64,000 nt of DNA from Camelus bactrianus (taxonomy: Eukaryota; Chordata; Mammalia; Artiodactyla; Camelidae): positions 12,433,001 to 12,497,000 of the forward strand of contig NC_133566.1 of assembly GCF_048773025.1 (NCBI RefSeq). Reading direction: 5' to 3'. The notes under the pieces were generated by a model. The model was not told the origin of the DNA and ran no database searches. It saw nothing but the letters and a program-made list of their open reading frames with translations. This document shows, in pieces, positions 45,120 to 56,600 of this stretch. How positions within the stretch are numbered: the first letter of the stretch is position 1; every line of letters begins with the position of its first letter. The position numbers were made by a program, and so were the translations under genes.

Positions 45120-45260
45120 TATCCCATTTACACTCCCACTAAGGTCAGAGCTTCTTAAGAGCAGGGCTCCTGTTACAGAAATCCTATCTATCCCCGAATC
45201 CTAGGACAAAGCTTCATGTATAAATCATAATCTGCTGTCCAAATAAATGCAAAACAGTTC
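45120..45260 (+). mobile_element. L2 LINE 3' end, second small piece
   Basis: AGGTCAGAGCTTCTTAAGAG CAGGGCTCC and ATCTATCCCCGAATCCTAGG followed by CCAAATAAATGC resemble a second L2 terminus. Confidence 0.5.
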
Positions 45261-45294
45261 AGGAGGAGTCACAACAAGTGTGCATCAGCCTGGG

Positions 45295-45540
45295 TGTAAC
45301 CATTGATTCGCTGTGTGACTCTAGTTAAGACACTTGGCTTCTCTCTGCACTTCAGTTTTCTTATCTACAAAATAAATCATTTCGACTGTTATCAGTTGTT
45401 CCTTCTCCTTAGAGGAAGAGGATCCAAACTTCTGGGGATAAAGCTGGGAAATCTGCACGTTTTAAAGCTCCCTGACATGAGAACCATGGGACTTTGTGAC
45501 TGCCAAGATCATCTCAGCTCTTACATTCTGTGATTCCATG
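45295..45540 (+). repeat. MIR SINE (MIRb/MIRc type)
   Basis: TTGATTCGCTGTGTGACTCT, CACTTCAGTTTTCTTATCTA CAAAATAAAT and the end GATCATCTCAGCTCTTACAT TCTGTGATTCC match the MIR core and a MIRc-like 3' end. Confidence 0.8.
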
Positions 45541-45699
45541 TTTGAATCACCAAGCCTATAGAAAATCAGTTACCATGACACCCAGAAGTCTCAAGTCCCA
45601 ACCTTGAGTGGCCAGATGCTCTCTGTCCGCGACGCAGTCACTTGCCCGCCTAGACGTCAGGCTGCCTGGGGCTGTTTCTAGGCTCGGCTTTGTCTGTGG

Positions 45700-45835
45700 G
45701 ACCATGTTTTTCAAATTATCTTCCTTCCAAAAATCACCTGGAACACTTATTATAAATGCAGATATCTGGGCTCTGCAAATCATATTAAATCAGGTTCTCC
45801 AGGAAAAGAATGTTGGAAATCACTGGGATCCAGGA
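45700..45835 (+). mobile_element. MER5A-like hAT DNA transposon fragment
   Basis: AAATCACCTGGAACACTTAT TATAAATGCAGATATCTGGG and CAAATCATATTAAATCAGG follow the MER5A text (AATCACCTGGGGATCTTGTTAAAATGC in order). The right end is diverged. Confidence 0.55.
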
Positions 45836-46261
45836 AGCATCCCCGGGAAGCCCTGCCCAGGGACGAGACGAGAGCTGGAGGGGGTGGGTCTGTGCTGAGT
45901 TAGAGTGGTTATTGCCAGCACTGTTGGCTACTGAGCAACACAAGAACAAGTCCATTCTGGAAACCCCATCTATGTGGGATAACACAATAGATATTAGTTG
46001 TCAACATTTACCTCTTTGAGACCATTCAATGTCTATGTGACGTCTTTTATTGCACCATCACTGAAACACTTCCATGAATCACAAAGAATCACACAGTGTG
46101 CATTTATCGAGCATTTATCAAGCATTGGGCAACTTAATCAAACCAGGCTGCCGAATGTCTGTTCATGGGAGTAAAACAATGGAGAGGTGGCACTGAATAT
46201 TATGGGGCCCTGCTTTCTTACGTACGTTCTGGTCACACTCAGGAGGATGTGACCACCTCGG

Positions 46262-46301
46262 CTAGATAAGATCTGTGGTTAGCTTTACTTGAAAGAGTGA
46301 G
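46262..46301 (+). repeat. Copy A of a local direct duplication (GATA motif)
   Basis: Begins CTAGATAAGATCTGTGG and ends TTGAAAGAGTGAG. 35 of 40 bases equal copy B. Contains the GATA-factor consensus AGATAAG. Confidence 0.7.
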
Positions 46302-47552
46302 GGAATCATCCTTCTTGTTTCACTGATGGACAGACAAGTTTCATATTGCTTCAAGAGTGGTCCCCACCATTGATGATCATCACACACCTTAAAAGTATTA
46401 GAAGAGGAATCCGTGTTCACATGTAGAGGGTCTCAATGACTCTCATTTTCCTATTCACCACATGCTGTCATCTCACCGGACAGGACGAGAGCCCAACAGG
46501 GTGACTTCAGGTATCTGAAAGGCCTCTGCTCCACCCTATTTTCCATACCTGCTTTTTGAGAGCCATGTTTCTTTTGTCCGAGATTGAAGATTCCTTCAAT
46601 CAGATGGTCAAGACTCTACCTTCAACTATATTTGGTTGATGATGAATTAAGATTTTGGATGGGAGAAGGAGAAAAAGAGGACAATTCTGCAGAAGGCAAG
46701 GGAATCTGAGGCACAGGTGGTGGGGGCTCACTGTCAAAGACAGTTTCCCACAGGATCAGCGGTGGCTACACACAGAGAACACATGAACACGTAGCAACTG
46801 TTTAATTCAACTAATATTATTGTGGCTCTTGCATGATCCATGGCAGCTCTGTGTCCCATTGTCTAGGAATTACAGAGTATCAAGTGTGCAGCTCCTGCTC
46901 TCAAAGATCTTGCAGTCAAGTCAAGATAAGCACTCAAATTCAAATCTGTCTCCTCTTCACCTTTCCCACAAAATGTTAACAGCCCTGTAGGTAGGTTTAC
47001 TTAATAGCCACCAGTTTTTAAATAAAGTGAAGTCTCCACATAGCTGGAGATGTACATTTTGCTTGTTAGATAGCATATCTACTATTAGATTCCTGGAAAG
47101 GAATTGTGTTAGCAATACATTTTGAAAATTATTTAAGCTCTTTTCTTAACTTATATTTGCTGGTTAGGAAAGCTAGTGAAAAAAAAAAAGTACCATTGTC
47201 TTACCTTTATTTCCTGTTTCTTACGACATTGAAAAAGAGGAAGGAACTTCAAGTCTTTATTTCAGTGACTGCCGGCTTTTCTGTCTGAAGAACATGTGAG
47301 AATATCCATTTTCAAAGAGGTCTGTTCCTATCAGTGAGATAACTGGAAAAGGTACCCCAGCTGCTTAACTCATGCAAGTTTGGAGATGGTGAGTTATATC
47401 TGGAGAAAAAAGGAAAGTCTTCAGTATTTTGTAAATGACCACTGACGTTGTTATATCCATGGTCACATCAGGAAAATCAAATTAACGACCTCTAACAGTA
47501 GAAGGAAATGACCTAACGATGAAGCATCTAAGACTCTCCCCACTCTCCTTGA

Positions 47553-47592
47553 CTAGATAAGGTTTGTGGCTAGGTTTAGTTGAAAGAGTGAG
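47553..47592 (+). repeat. Copy B of a local direct duplication (GATA motif)
   Basis: Begins CTAGATAAGGTTTGTGG and ends TTGAAAGAGTGAG; same orientation as copy A, 1291 bases away. Confidence 0.7.
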
Positions 47593-48094
47593 TAAGCCTA
47601 CTTCCTTTACAGGAATTTCCTGTAAAGATTATTAGCACTCAACTCAATTTCTCAACTGTAGGTTTTGGGGTTTTTGTTTTTGTTTTTCGTTTTGTAAAGC
47701 TAGCTCCCGAAAATGTAACCTTCATAACCTAAAGCTTTCCGTGTGATTCACTTTTTAAATCTGAAAAAGAAAAAAGTCTCTCTCCAACACCGTTTGTTTG
47801 AAACAATGATTGATTGATACGGACAAGGAAGTTAATTAAAGTCTAAAACCACCAGCTTCTTTGTATCTCTTTATCAAAAGAAAAGTTCAAAATATAATTT
47901 GCCACGGTTCCTTTGATGGAACAAGAAAAATCACTTAATTAGAACCTTGGACCACTCTGAGACCACACTGGTCAGAAAGAGCTTTGTCTAGAAAGCATCT
48001 TGGTGAAGCATAGATAACACCCTCCCTCAAGAGGCTCATATTCTAGTAAAGATAAGGCTGATGCATCTGAGCACGGGGAGGCTCTAGGACTGTT

Positions 48095-48350
48095 TCTACA
48101 CATGACTGGAGGGTTACATAAAGTGTATGTGCATAACTGGGACATTGTGCTGCACACCAGAGATTGACACATTGTAACCGCTGTACCTCAATTAAGAAAA
48201 CAGATAAACAACAAGTTCATACTATGTAGCACAGGGAACCATATTTAATATCTTGTAATAACATGTAGTGAAAAAGAAGATGAAGATGAATTTATGTGAA
48301 TGTATGTATGTATATGTATGACAAACGTCGTGCTGTACACCAGAAATTGA
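48095..48350 (+). mobile_element. LINE L1 3' end fragments
   Basis: GCTGCACACCAGAGATTGAC, ACTATGTAGCACAGGGAACC and GTGCTGTACACCAGAAATTG ACACC are repeated artiodactyl L1 3' UTR phrases; two overlapping terminal pieces appear to lie side by side. Confidence 0.75.
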
Positions 48351-48840
48351 CACCTTTTCTAAGGTCTGCCTACGGGGAAGGTGCAAACACTCTCCAGGGA
48401 GAGGGGACCAGAAGCCAGACTTCTCCACATATACCTTGTTTTGCAGATTTGCTCTTAGAAGGATGCAACTATTCCACATGATTGTAAAACAAAATAAAAT
48501 TTTAATAAGAATCCCTAAAAATCACAACAAAAGAAATAAATCTAACTATATATTGAGCCAACAAAACTATATCAAGAGGAATCTTTTCAAATGACTTTAG
48601 AACACACCAACTGGATTTTACATTCTAATGGGATATTATCAAGTGATAAAACGGTCTTGTTCCCAATATCTGGAACTGAGGCTATTGTATATATTGTGGG
48701 ATAAATCAAATTAATAATTAAGTGTCTCCTGGTGGACTCAGGTACACAGGAGCATTTGGCCTGAAAAAGTCATCAACAACTTCACAATTAGCCTGAAGAC
48801 CAGTTCTGGAGCTGGTATCTGCAGTAGAAGCTTTATCATT
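48351..48840. other. Intergenic, nothing certain
   Basis: AT-rich; the part 48520-48650 may be diverged L1 (CAAGAGGAATCTTTTCAAA). Not assigned. Confidence 0.4.
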
Positions 48841-48844
48841 ATTA

Positions 48845-49545
48845 TTTTTAATTGAAATATAGTTGATTTACAATGTTGTGTTAGTCTCTAGTGCACAACA
48901 TGGTGATTTAGTTATACACACATGCATTTTTATACACATATACTCTTTTTTCATTATAGGTGACTACAAGATATTGAATATAGTTCCCTGTGCTGTATGG
49001 TAGGACCTTGCTGTTTATCTATTTTACATATAGTAGTGTGTATCTGCAAATTCCAAACTTCTAATTTATCCCTCCCCTTCTCCCCACTCCTGGCAACCAT
49101 AAATTTGTTTTCTATGTCTGTGAGTCTATTTCTGTTTTATAAATAAGTTCATTTGTGTCCTTTTTTTTTTGATTCCTCATATTAGTGATATCATATGATA
49201 TTCAGCTTTCTCTTTCTGACTTACTTCACTTAGAATAACAATCTCCAGGTCCATCCATGTTGCTGCAAATGGCATTATTTAATTATTTTTTATGGTTAGT
49301 AGTATTCCATTGTATAAATATATCACAACTTCTTTATCCAGTCATCTGTCAATGGACATTTAGGCTGTTACCATGTCTGGACTATTGTAAACAGTGCTGC
49401 TATGAACACTGAGGTGCATGTATCTTATCAAGCTAGAGTTTTCTCTAGATACATGCCCAGGAGTGGGATTGCTGGATCTTATGGTAAGTCTATTTTTAGT
49501 TTTTTAAGGAATCTCCATACTGTTTTCCATAATGGCTGCAACAGA
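48845..49545 (-). mobile_element. LINE L1, 5'-truncated
   Basis: Reverse-oriented copy of the same L1 type as at 9576-10310: TTGATTTACAATGTTGTGTT, AGATATTGAATATAGTTCCC, GTCCATCCATGTTGCTGCAA and GATACATGCCCAGGAGTGGG. Confidence 0.93.
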
Positions 49546-52190
49546 AGTTTAATGATTCCACAGACTTCTTCCTGTCCATGGCAGAATCAGCAGCTCTTTT
49601 TTGATGTGACCAATATTTTGGGGTGACTTTGGAAGATACCCTTGGAATATTAGCCAAGAGTCTATTTCATCCCCTTTCTAAACAATTTTGTAACCATATC
49701 TGTTTATACTAGCCAGAGAGGACCAGAGAGGATTACATTCATTACATCTATACCATGGCCTATTCAGAGGTGTTTGATTTTGCCAAATAAAACTGTTAAG
49801 TGGTATCTCAGCATAAAAATGGAGAAAAGCAAAGCTGCTCTGGTTGGAGTATTTGGAAGGAGCTGGAGGTGGGGAAAGACAGGGGCCCAGCACACGTGTG
49901 CCGCTCATGGCATCCCACTGCCCAGGGTGGTCGGGGAGGCACATCTGAGGAGCTCTAGGGCCCTGAAACACAATTAGACAGTCTGTTTTCACACGTCCGC
50001 CATTCGTTATTAAACTGGCACACCAAGTTGTAGCAGCTGTGTAAATTGCATTCCCCAGATGGTACGTGCAACCACAAGTTGGGCTGCAAAGAGATAAAAG
50101 CTGGTTTTCACAAGCCTTTCACAGGAATGTAGGTGTTGGTCTCAGCGCTCCCGCCTGGACTGTGATCATTATCGTTGTGGCCCGCAGGTGGGGCTGGAAA
50201 GACTCAGTGTCCTGCCCACAGTGCACACATCCCGTTTCCTGTTAGAGCTGTGGCTTGGCCACTCTTTGAAGAGCCCTGCATGGCTTATGAGCCTGTTTCT
50301 CAGAGTAGCTTCTGCTCAGAAAGACAGCTTCCCCCAAACCCTGGGTCTCCTCCCTCAGTGCTCACTCCTGCCAGGGTGACAGGCTATTTCCTCTGAGTAT
50401 TTAAAGCTATGACTGAGCTCGGCAGTGGGCACTGGTTTTGCAGTGTCCCCAGTTCAGACGAGCATGTTGGTAGCTGCAGGGAGGCTCCTTCTCTCTGTGT
50501 CCTCCGGACAGTCCTCGTAAGCCAGCTGGTCAACCACCCAGCACCAATATGGGATGAGCTCCTAGTACCTGTTGGGGTCTAACTCCCTGCATCTCAACAG
50601 ATGCCACAGTCAAGTGTACACATTCAACTTGTGGAGTAATTGAGTGCTAGTCCCCCTCCATCCTTAACCTAGTAGCCTAGAAGACCCCTCATACTCTTTT
50701 GTCCTCCTCCAAGACAGTCCTGAGCATCCCGGCTTTCTCTCTGCAAGACTGTTCTAGGTCCTCCTGGTACCAGATGCTCCCCAGGAAAGTGCCCGCCACC
50801 TCCAAGCCTCACTGCTCAACAGGCAATTCAGCGTTCATTCCGAATGACCCATAGCTTATTCCAAACAGAAGAGACAGTACCCTTCTCTTCCCCAGCCTCA
50901 TCAAACGAGCTGGATGTGCACCTGGGTCAAAGCCCTGGACTTACCGTGTCTCAGGTTCCTGGGTTTAGAATATGTGGGCAATAAGATCTCTCTCTACTTT
51001 AAGAGAGTGTAACTCTAATTCAATAAATGCTTCCAGTATAGAATAGACATAAATGGGATGTTTCTTTAAACGCCTCAGAGAGCTGGTTGTTCGCTGGTTC
51101 TCTGAAATGAACTCCACAGTTTAAGGACATCTGAAGTTATAGAAGAAAATGATGCTATCCTATCAATAAAAGTTATTTACTGATCCTGGCTGGAAATGTT
51201 TGCACCCAAATTTTAAAATATGCACCTGAATGAACTGGCATGTGACGAACGAATACTCGTGCTGGGCACTGCATGGCCTTTTGAAAGAGATTCCTCTTTC
51301 ACTCCTAGATGGAAGGTAAAACTTAGAAGGTAGGTGCAAAGTCATTTGACCTAAAAACAAAGATAGATGTAAGCATTCATTCTGAGTGACCCATAGCTTC
51401 ATAAAACAAGTGGGAACCTGTGCTGAGATTGAAATCCTAAAGTAAGTGAAAAAGATGTCAAGAGACATAAAGGCACTAGACCAATGGTTCATTCATGTGC
51501 TTCAAAGCATATATGTAATGTACACATTTAATACAAAATACATTTAATATATTAAAAGCATACATAACGAAAGAGAGAAGGAAGTCACTCCATGTATTAA
51601 AGACTATGATGGCAGCCGTAAAACTGCCCTGGACCCTACATTTTCACATACAAAACACCTTAGTAACTAAATTAGTTTACTTATTTTTAGCCGTCCAACG
51701 AGCACCCAAAATTGCAAGCTCTACAAACGATTAGACCACATCCTCACACTGAAAATCTCACGAATGTTTCATTCCTCTTTGATCGACAGCAAGACCTACT
51801 ACAGCTGTTTTACATTTTTCTGGAGCATCCATGCTGCACCCGTGTGTTCTAACCTGCCTTCCTTCCCAGCTTTCCCAGTTCTTGCCTTTCTCCGCAGGGC
51901 TGACATTTGTCCCTCGCTCAGTGACTCTCGTGGGCAGCCATGGCCACGGAGGCCAGCAAGGAGGCCCAGAGTCCTGGACTCACTTTAAACAGACAGAGAC
52001 ATGTCTCCCAGTGCCAAACCCGGCACAAGTCCACCGAAGGAATAGCTTTGGCCCCACCGCTATGCTTCTCCTCCACCCTTCTCTGTATAAACAAACATCC
52101 TTGGGTCAACACCGCCTCCCTCTCCAGACCTCCTTCCCTTCCCTGCTCTCTGGCTCCATGTCAGCCCACCACGAAACAGCTGAGCTAAGT
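49546..52190. other. Intergenic downstream of IL18R1, nothing recognised
   Basis: No gene or named repeat identified with confidence. Small frames on both strands show no family resemblance. Confidence 0.45.
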
Positions 52191-52194
52191 AATA

Positions 52195-52455
52195 ATTAAT
52201 AATAATAACAAAAATAGCACCACCAACGCTTCCAGGTGGGAAGTCTGTACCCAGAACTGTGATAAGTACTTCATTTGTATTTATTCATTGAGCCCCCCAT
52301 ACAACTCTTATAAAGTCTAATTTTACAGATGAGGAAACTGAGGCACAGATCAGTTAGAAGAGCGTCCAGAGGTCACAGAGGCAAGTTGTAAACCTGGGAT
52401 TCGTGCTCAAGCCTCTTGGTTGCACAGTTCATCCTCTTCACTGCACTGCCTCCAC
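52195..52455 (-). repeat. MIR SINE
   Basis: TTTTACAGATGAGGAAACTG AGGCACAGATCAGTTAG and AGGTCACAGAGGCAAG with CTGGGATTCGTGCTCAAGCC are the reverse MIR in order, near full length. Confidence 0.92.
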
Positions 52456-53343
52456 CCAAAGGGACTTTTACATCTGTAATCTTCTAAAAATCTAGCAAGT
52501 AACCATCATTGTTTGCTGTTCAATGTCTAAGCTGATCTGCACCCATCCTGTATATAAACACTGGTGTAAAATCAACAAATGTTTTAGACCATTTCTGAAA
52601 GACCTAGAAAATTATCTGAATTATAATTTGTGTCTCACATGAAAGATAAAAAGTTGAGTTCCTTTTAAGAAGTTCCCACACCTAGGCCCAACTGAGCAAG
52701 CCCTGGGCGGTGCCCCAGTGGGGTTCCAAGAATCGTGGACCTGCAGCTGCGGCCAGGAGACGGTAAACACATCCTGAGGCTGGGGCTCTGTTACAGCAGC
52801 TCACACCTCAGTCCCGCTCTGCACGCAGCCCTGCTGGCTCTCAACCACATCCCGGGCACTGTCCACGGTGCTGAGAGGTAGTAGCCATCGTGGGAGGGTG
52901 AAGGCACCATTCCAGTTCTTGGGTCACCTCCTGGCTCATAAAAAATGCTACTTCGTGAACTTAAAACCCTTTAGTTCAATTATTAGTATTAAAACTCCTA
53001 AAGATATGCCCTTATTATAAAGCATAAAGCATTTTGCTCTGTGTCCAGCCTCACAGTTGCTCAATATGGGACAGAGTAGAGCCCATGCACCTCATTACAG
53101 AAGAAAGAGAGACAGGAGATCCATTTCCATGAATCCAGGGTCTTCTGGGAGCCCTTGACCACAGCACAATGTTTATTTAGTCTTAGCCTGGCAACCTGAT
53201 GACAAGTTTCATCTTCAAACTGTCAGTAGGACGTTCACAGAACAGAGTTTAATATTTGAATAATGCCCCTTGTTGTAAACAGTCTCACACACTCAATGCC
53301 CAGGGGGTCCAGGCTTCTTTCTGACACTTTGCTTTTCTGAAGA
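52456..53343 (-). other. IL18R1 3' flank / probable 3' UTR region
   Basis: Non-coding sequence following the IL18R1 stop. A possible poly(A) signal is at 53172-53177. Where the transcript ends is not determined. Confidence 0.4.
53172..53177 (-). terminator. Candidate polyadenylation signal AATAAA for IL18R1
   Basis: Minus-strand AATAAA about 165 bases after the IL18R1 stop. It could end a short transcript form; longer 3' UTRs are possible because further hexamers occur downstream. Weak evidence. Confidence 0.3.
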
Positions 53344-53699
53344 TCAGGACTGTGAAAACACAGGCAAGACTTCTGATTCATCTCTACACGGCTTGACTGT
53401 CTTTGCAGGCATCAGATAAAGAAGATTCTTCCAGAACCGTGAGTTATACGACTCAGATTTGTCAGCCTTCCACTTCAGAACTCTGTGAGATTTCAAAAGC
53501 TTTAGGGATTGAGGCAAGAATGCAAAGTCACTGACAGGTGTAAATTCAATTAAGATGATTTTAATTCTCCTTTCCACCAGTGCTGCATGGAGTCCACTTT
53601 CAAGTTCATATCTGACTCTGTTGGACATATAACTTTTACTCAGAACAATGATCAGCCTGCGGCTCTTCTCTATTAAGGAGTGGATTTCTTCAACAGCAG
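53344..53699 (-). CDS. IL18R1: IL18R1 last coding exon (TIR domain, second half)
   Basis: Acceptor is GCATTTCAG|CTGCTG. It encodes [20 protein letters not shown], the helix [20 protein letters not shown] and box 3 [10 protein letters not shown], ending [12 protein letters not shown] before TGA. Relative to human (recalled [20 protein letters not shown]) two acidic residues are replaced by Arg and Ala in one surface stretch. Confidence 0.97.
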
Positions 53700-56600
53700 C
53701 TGAAATGCAAGATGCGGCAGGTTAACTGAAGAGAACTGGAAAGGTGGGCATGAGACAAAAGTCATTTTGCACAGTCCTACTTTGTATTAGTTAACTCAAC
53801 TTCACTAATAAGTTTTTCTTTAAGACAAATCACTAATTCTTTTTTTTAAATTGAAGTATAGTCAGTTTACAATGTTGTATCAATTTCTGGATTTCTGGTG
53901 TACAGCATAATAGTTCAGCCATGCACATACATACATATATTTGTTTTCATATTCTTTTTCATTATAGGCTACTACAAGATATTGAATATAGTTCACTGTG
54001 CTATCCAGTAGAAACTTGCTGTGTATCTATTTTATATATAGTAGTTAGTATCTGCAAATCTTGAACTTCCCATTATCCCTTCCCACTCCCTTCCCCCACT
54101 GGTAACCATAAGTTTGTAATTCTTAATTTTATATGCCTATAAAAAGAAGCAATTAGCTACACAACAATAACACTCTTTGCCCCACTTTCTTCTAAATATT
54201 TTATGTATGTTAACTCATTTAATCATCATAATGACCCTATGAAGAAAGCATTGTTATCACCCCCATTTTACAGATGAGGACGCCAAAGCACAGAGTTGTT
54301 AAGTAACTTGCTCAAAGTCACACAGCTAGTGAATGGCAGAACCAGAATCTGAACCCAAGTGGTCTAGTTCTGGAGTGTATCTTCCTAATCATTACACGAT
54401 CTTGTTTCTTTACACACTGGAGGAACATGCTGAAATTTGAATTTAAAGGTTTTTTTTTTAAATCCTGCCATTATTCTAGACCAAAGGTTGATAAACATTT
54501 TTTGTAAAGGAGAAGATGGCAAATGTTTTAGCCTTGCAGGTCCTATCATCTCTGTCACAAATACTCAACTCTGCTGTTGTAGCTCAAAAACAGCCACAGA
54601 CAACACGGGGACCTAAGTGTGGGGCTGTTTTAATAAGGGCGGCCAGCCGGACCCAACCCATGGGAGATAGACTGACCACCTCTAGCCCTTCTCAAATAGA
54701 GTTTTTAACCAAAACTAACTACAATTGACTATGCAAACATTATTTTTATTTAAGAACTAAGAAGAAATTTATTTTCAAAATGACTCCTAGAAAATAATGG
54801 AAATATAATAAAAATTGATGTAAAGCCAAGCAGAAATGCTTCCTAAGTGACAACGTCTCCTTAGACACCAAGAAGTGACACACAAAAATATCGCAGGGTT
54901 GAAAGCATCTGATAATTCAGCAAATTGCTCCTTTTGAAAAGTTACTTAAGATTATTAAAAAGTAGGCTATTTTCTCTCTCTAATTTGTAACATTTTCCCT
55001 TCCTAATTTGTAAACTAGGAGGGAAGAAACACAGCCGTTTCTTATTCATTGCTTCATCCTCACTGGCCAGCTGAGAGTTTGGCACAAGGAGGGCGCTCAG
55101 TAAACACTGGCTGAATGAATGAATGATGGTAACAATGGAGTCATTTAATACAAACCAGTCTCCAAAATAATTTGGCACCAGATTCCAAATCTCTGGAAGA
55201 CTTCAGAGAAACCATGTGATGTTACTAAATTTCTTTTATTTTCTGTAATATACTTCAGTATATGTGTTATGGCCATCTGTATTCAGATATTAATTTTAAA
55301 AATTGAATTTCACAACAAAAATATGGTACAAATCACCAATCTCCTGTTATTTATCCTTTGCCAATGCCCCTACTAACTGCTACTTCAATTTTCTCACCAA
55401 TGTCAACACAATAAAGAAGAAGCCTTTTCTGGTAAGAATTAACCTGTATTCATAGTCTAAAGGATCATGTATTAAATTAGGAACTGGTTCTGCTGTATAA
55501 AATATTATCGAAAAAGGTAGTCTTACTTATTCTGGGGCACTACTAGAGAAATGCCTCATGATAATGATCATTCTGAATCTGGTTCTGAAAATGGAATGCT
55601 CGCTTCCTTTCCCCAGAGATTCAGAGAACTCTGAAGTCAAGTGAAGAGACCAGGGCCCAGGCCAGGACCTCGAGAGGCCGTTATTGGAGGCAGTGTAGTT
55701 CGCCCATTTTCTCACATTTGACCATATTGATTTAGGTGGTTATTTCTTGTTTAGAAGACAAGTTCATTGGTTTGTTTTTTAAGCACACAGGTAGCCTTTT
55801 GTAAGGCTAAGCAGTTCACCTTTTAAAAAGAAAGTGATCCGCACTCATCTTCTATCTGCTATTCCCTTTCTTACCTCCTCCAGGCATCACATCCCTTTCA
55901 AATATGCATAACTTATACCCAAAATGTTTCTCCAACACCCTGGGCAAAATCTCCACAGCAAAGGCATGCTCCTCTCCGTTCTCGGGCCGGCATTCTTTTA
56001 GGTAAGACACAAAAGCGTCGTATGTCTTCCCATCTAGGAGATAAGGTTCACTCTTTTAATGAGTGTGTCAATCAAGGTCTATTTAAGTACAGATTTCAGT
56101 GGAAGTCATGAAAAATGGGAAAGGAATCACTGAAAAAGAAAAGGCAAACATAGCCTCCTCAAGTCCAAACTCATCAAACTGTGCACATCAAATATACATA
56201 ATTCTTTGTGTATTGATTATGCCTCAATGAAAAAAAAAGAATAAAATATTTTGTTAAAAAATAAAACGAGAATTTTAAACTAAGTAATTCTTAAGATCTT
56301 CAAACATTCTTTGGTTCCATGATTTTTTTATGCATTATTCTTTACCTCTGACTTTTTAAGTTGTCAAAAACAAAGAATAAATCAAATTATTATTACAGAT
56401 CAACAACAAAAATAGTACCCTTGAACCTTGTACGCTATCAAGCAACCAATTAGCAAAAATTTTTTAAGCATGTACATTAAGACTCCCACTGCTTGACACG
56501 AGAAAGGGACAAAGAGAAAAGCAAGATACAGACCATGGGACTCAAGAAATTTAAAGACAGTGAAAGGCCAAGGAGCCCAAATATTCCTGCAGTCCAGGAT

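Larger units (their letters stand above)
45860..48090. other. Intergenic between IL18R1 and IL18RAP, mostly unassigned
   Basis: Holds the 40-base duplicated element described at 46262 and 47553. No gene recognised. Confidence 0.5.
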
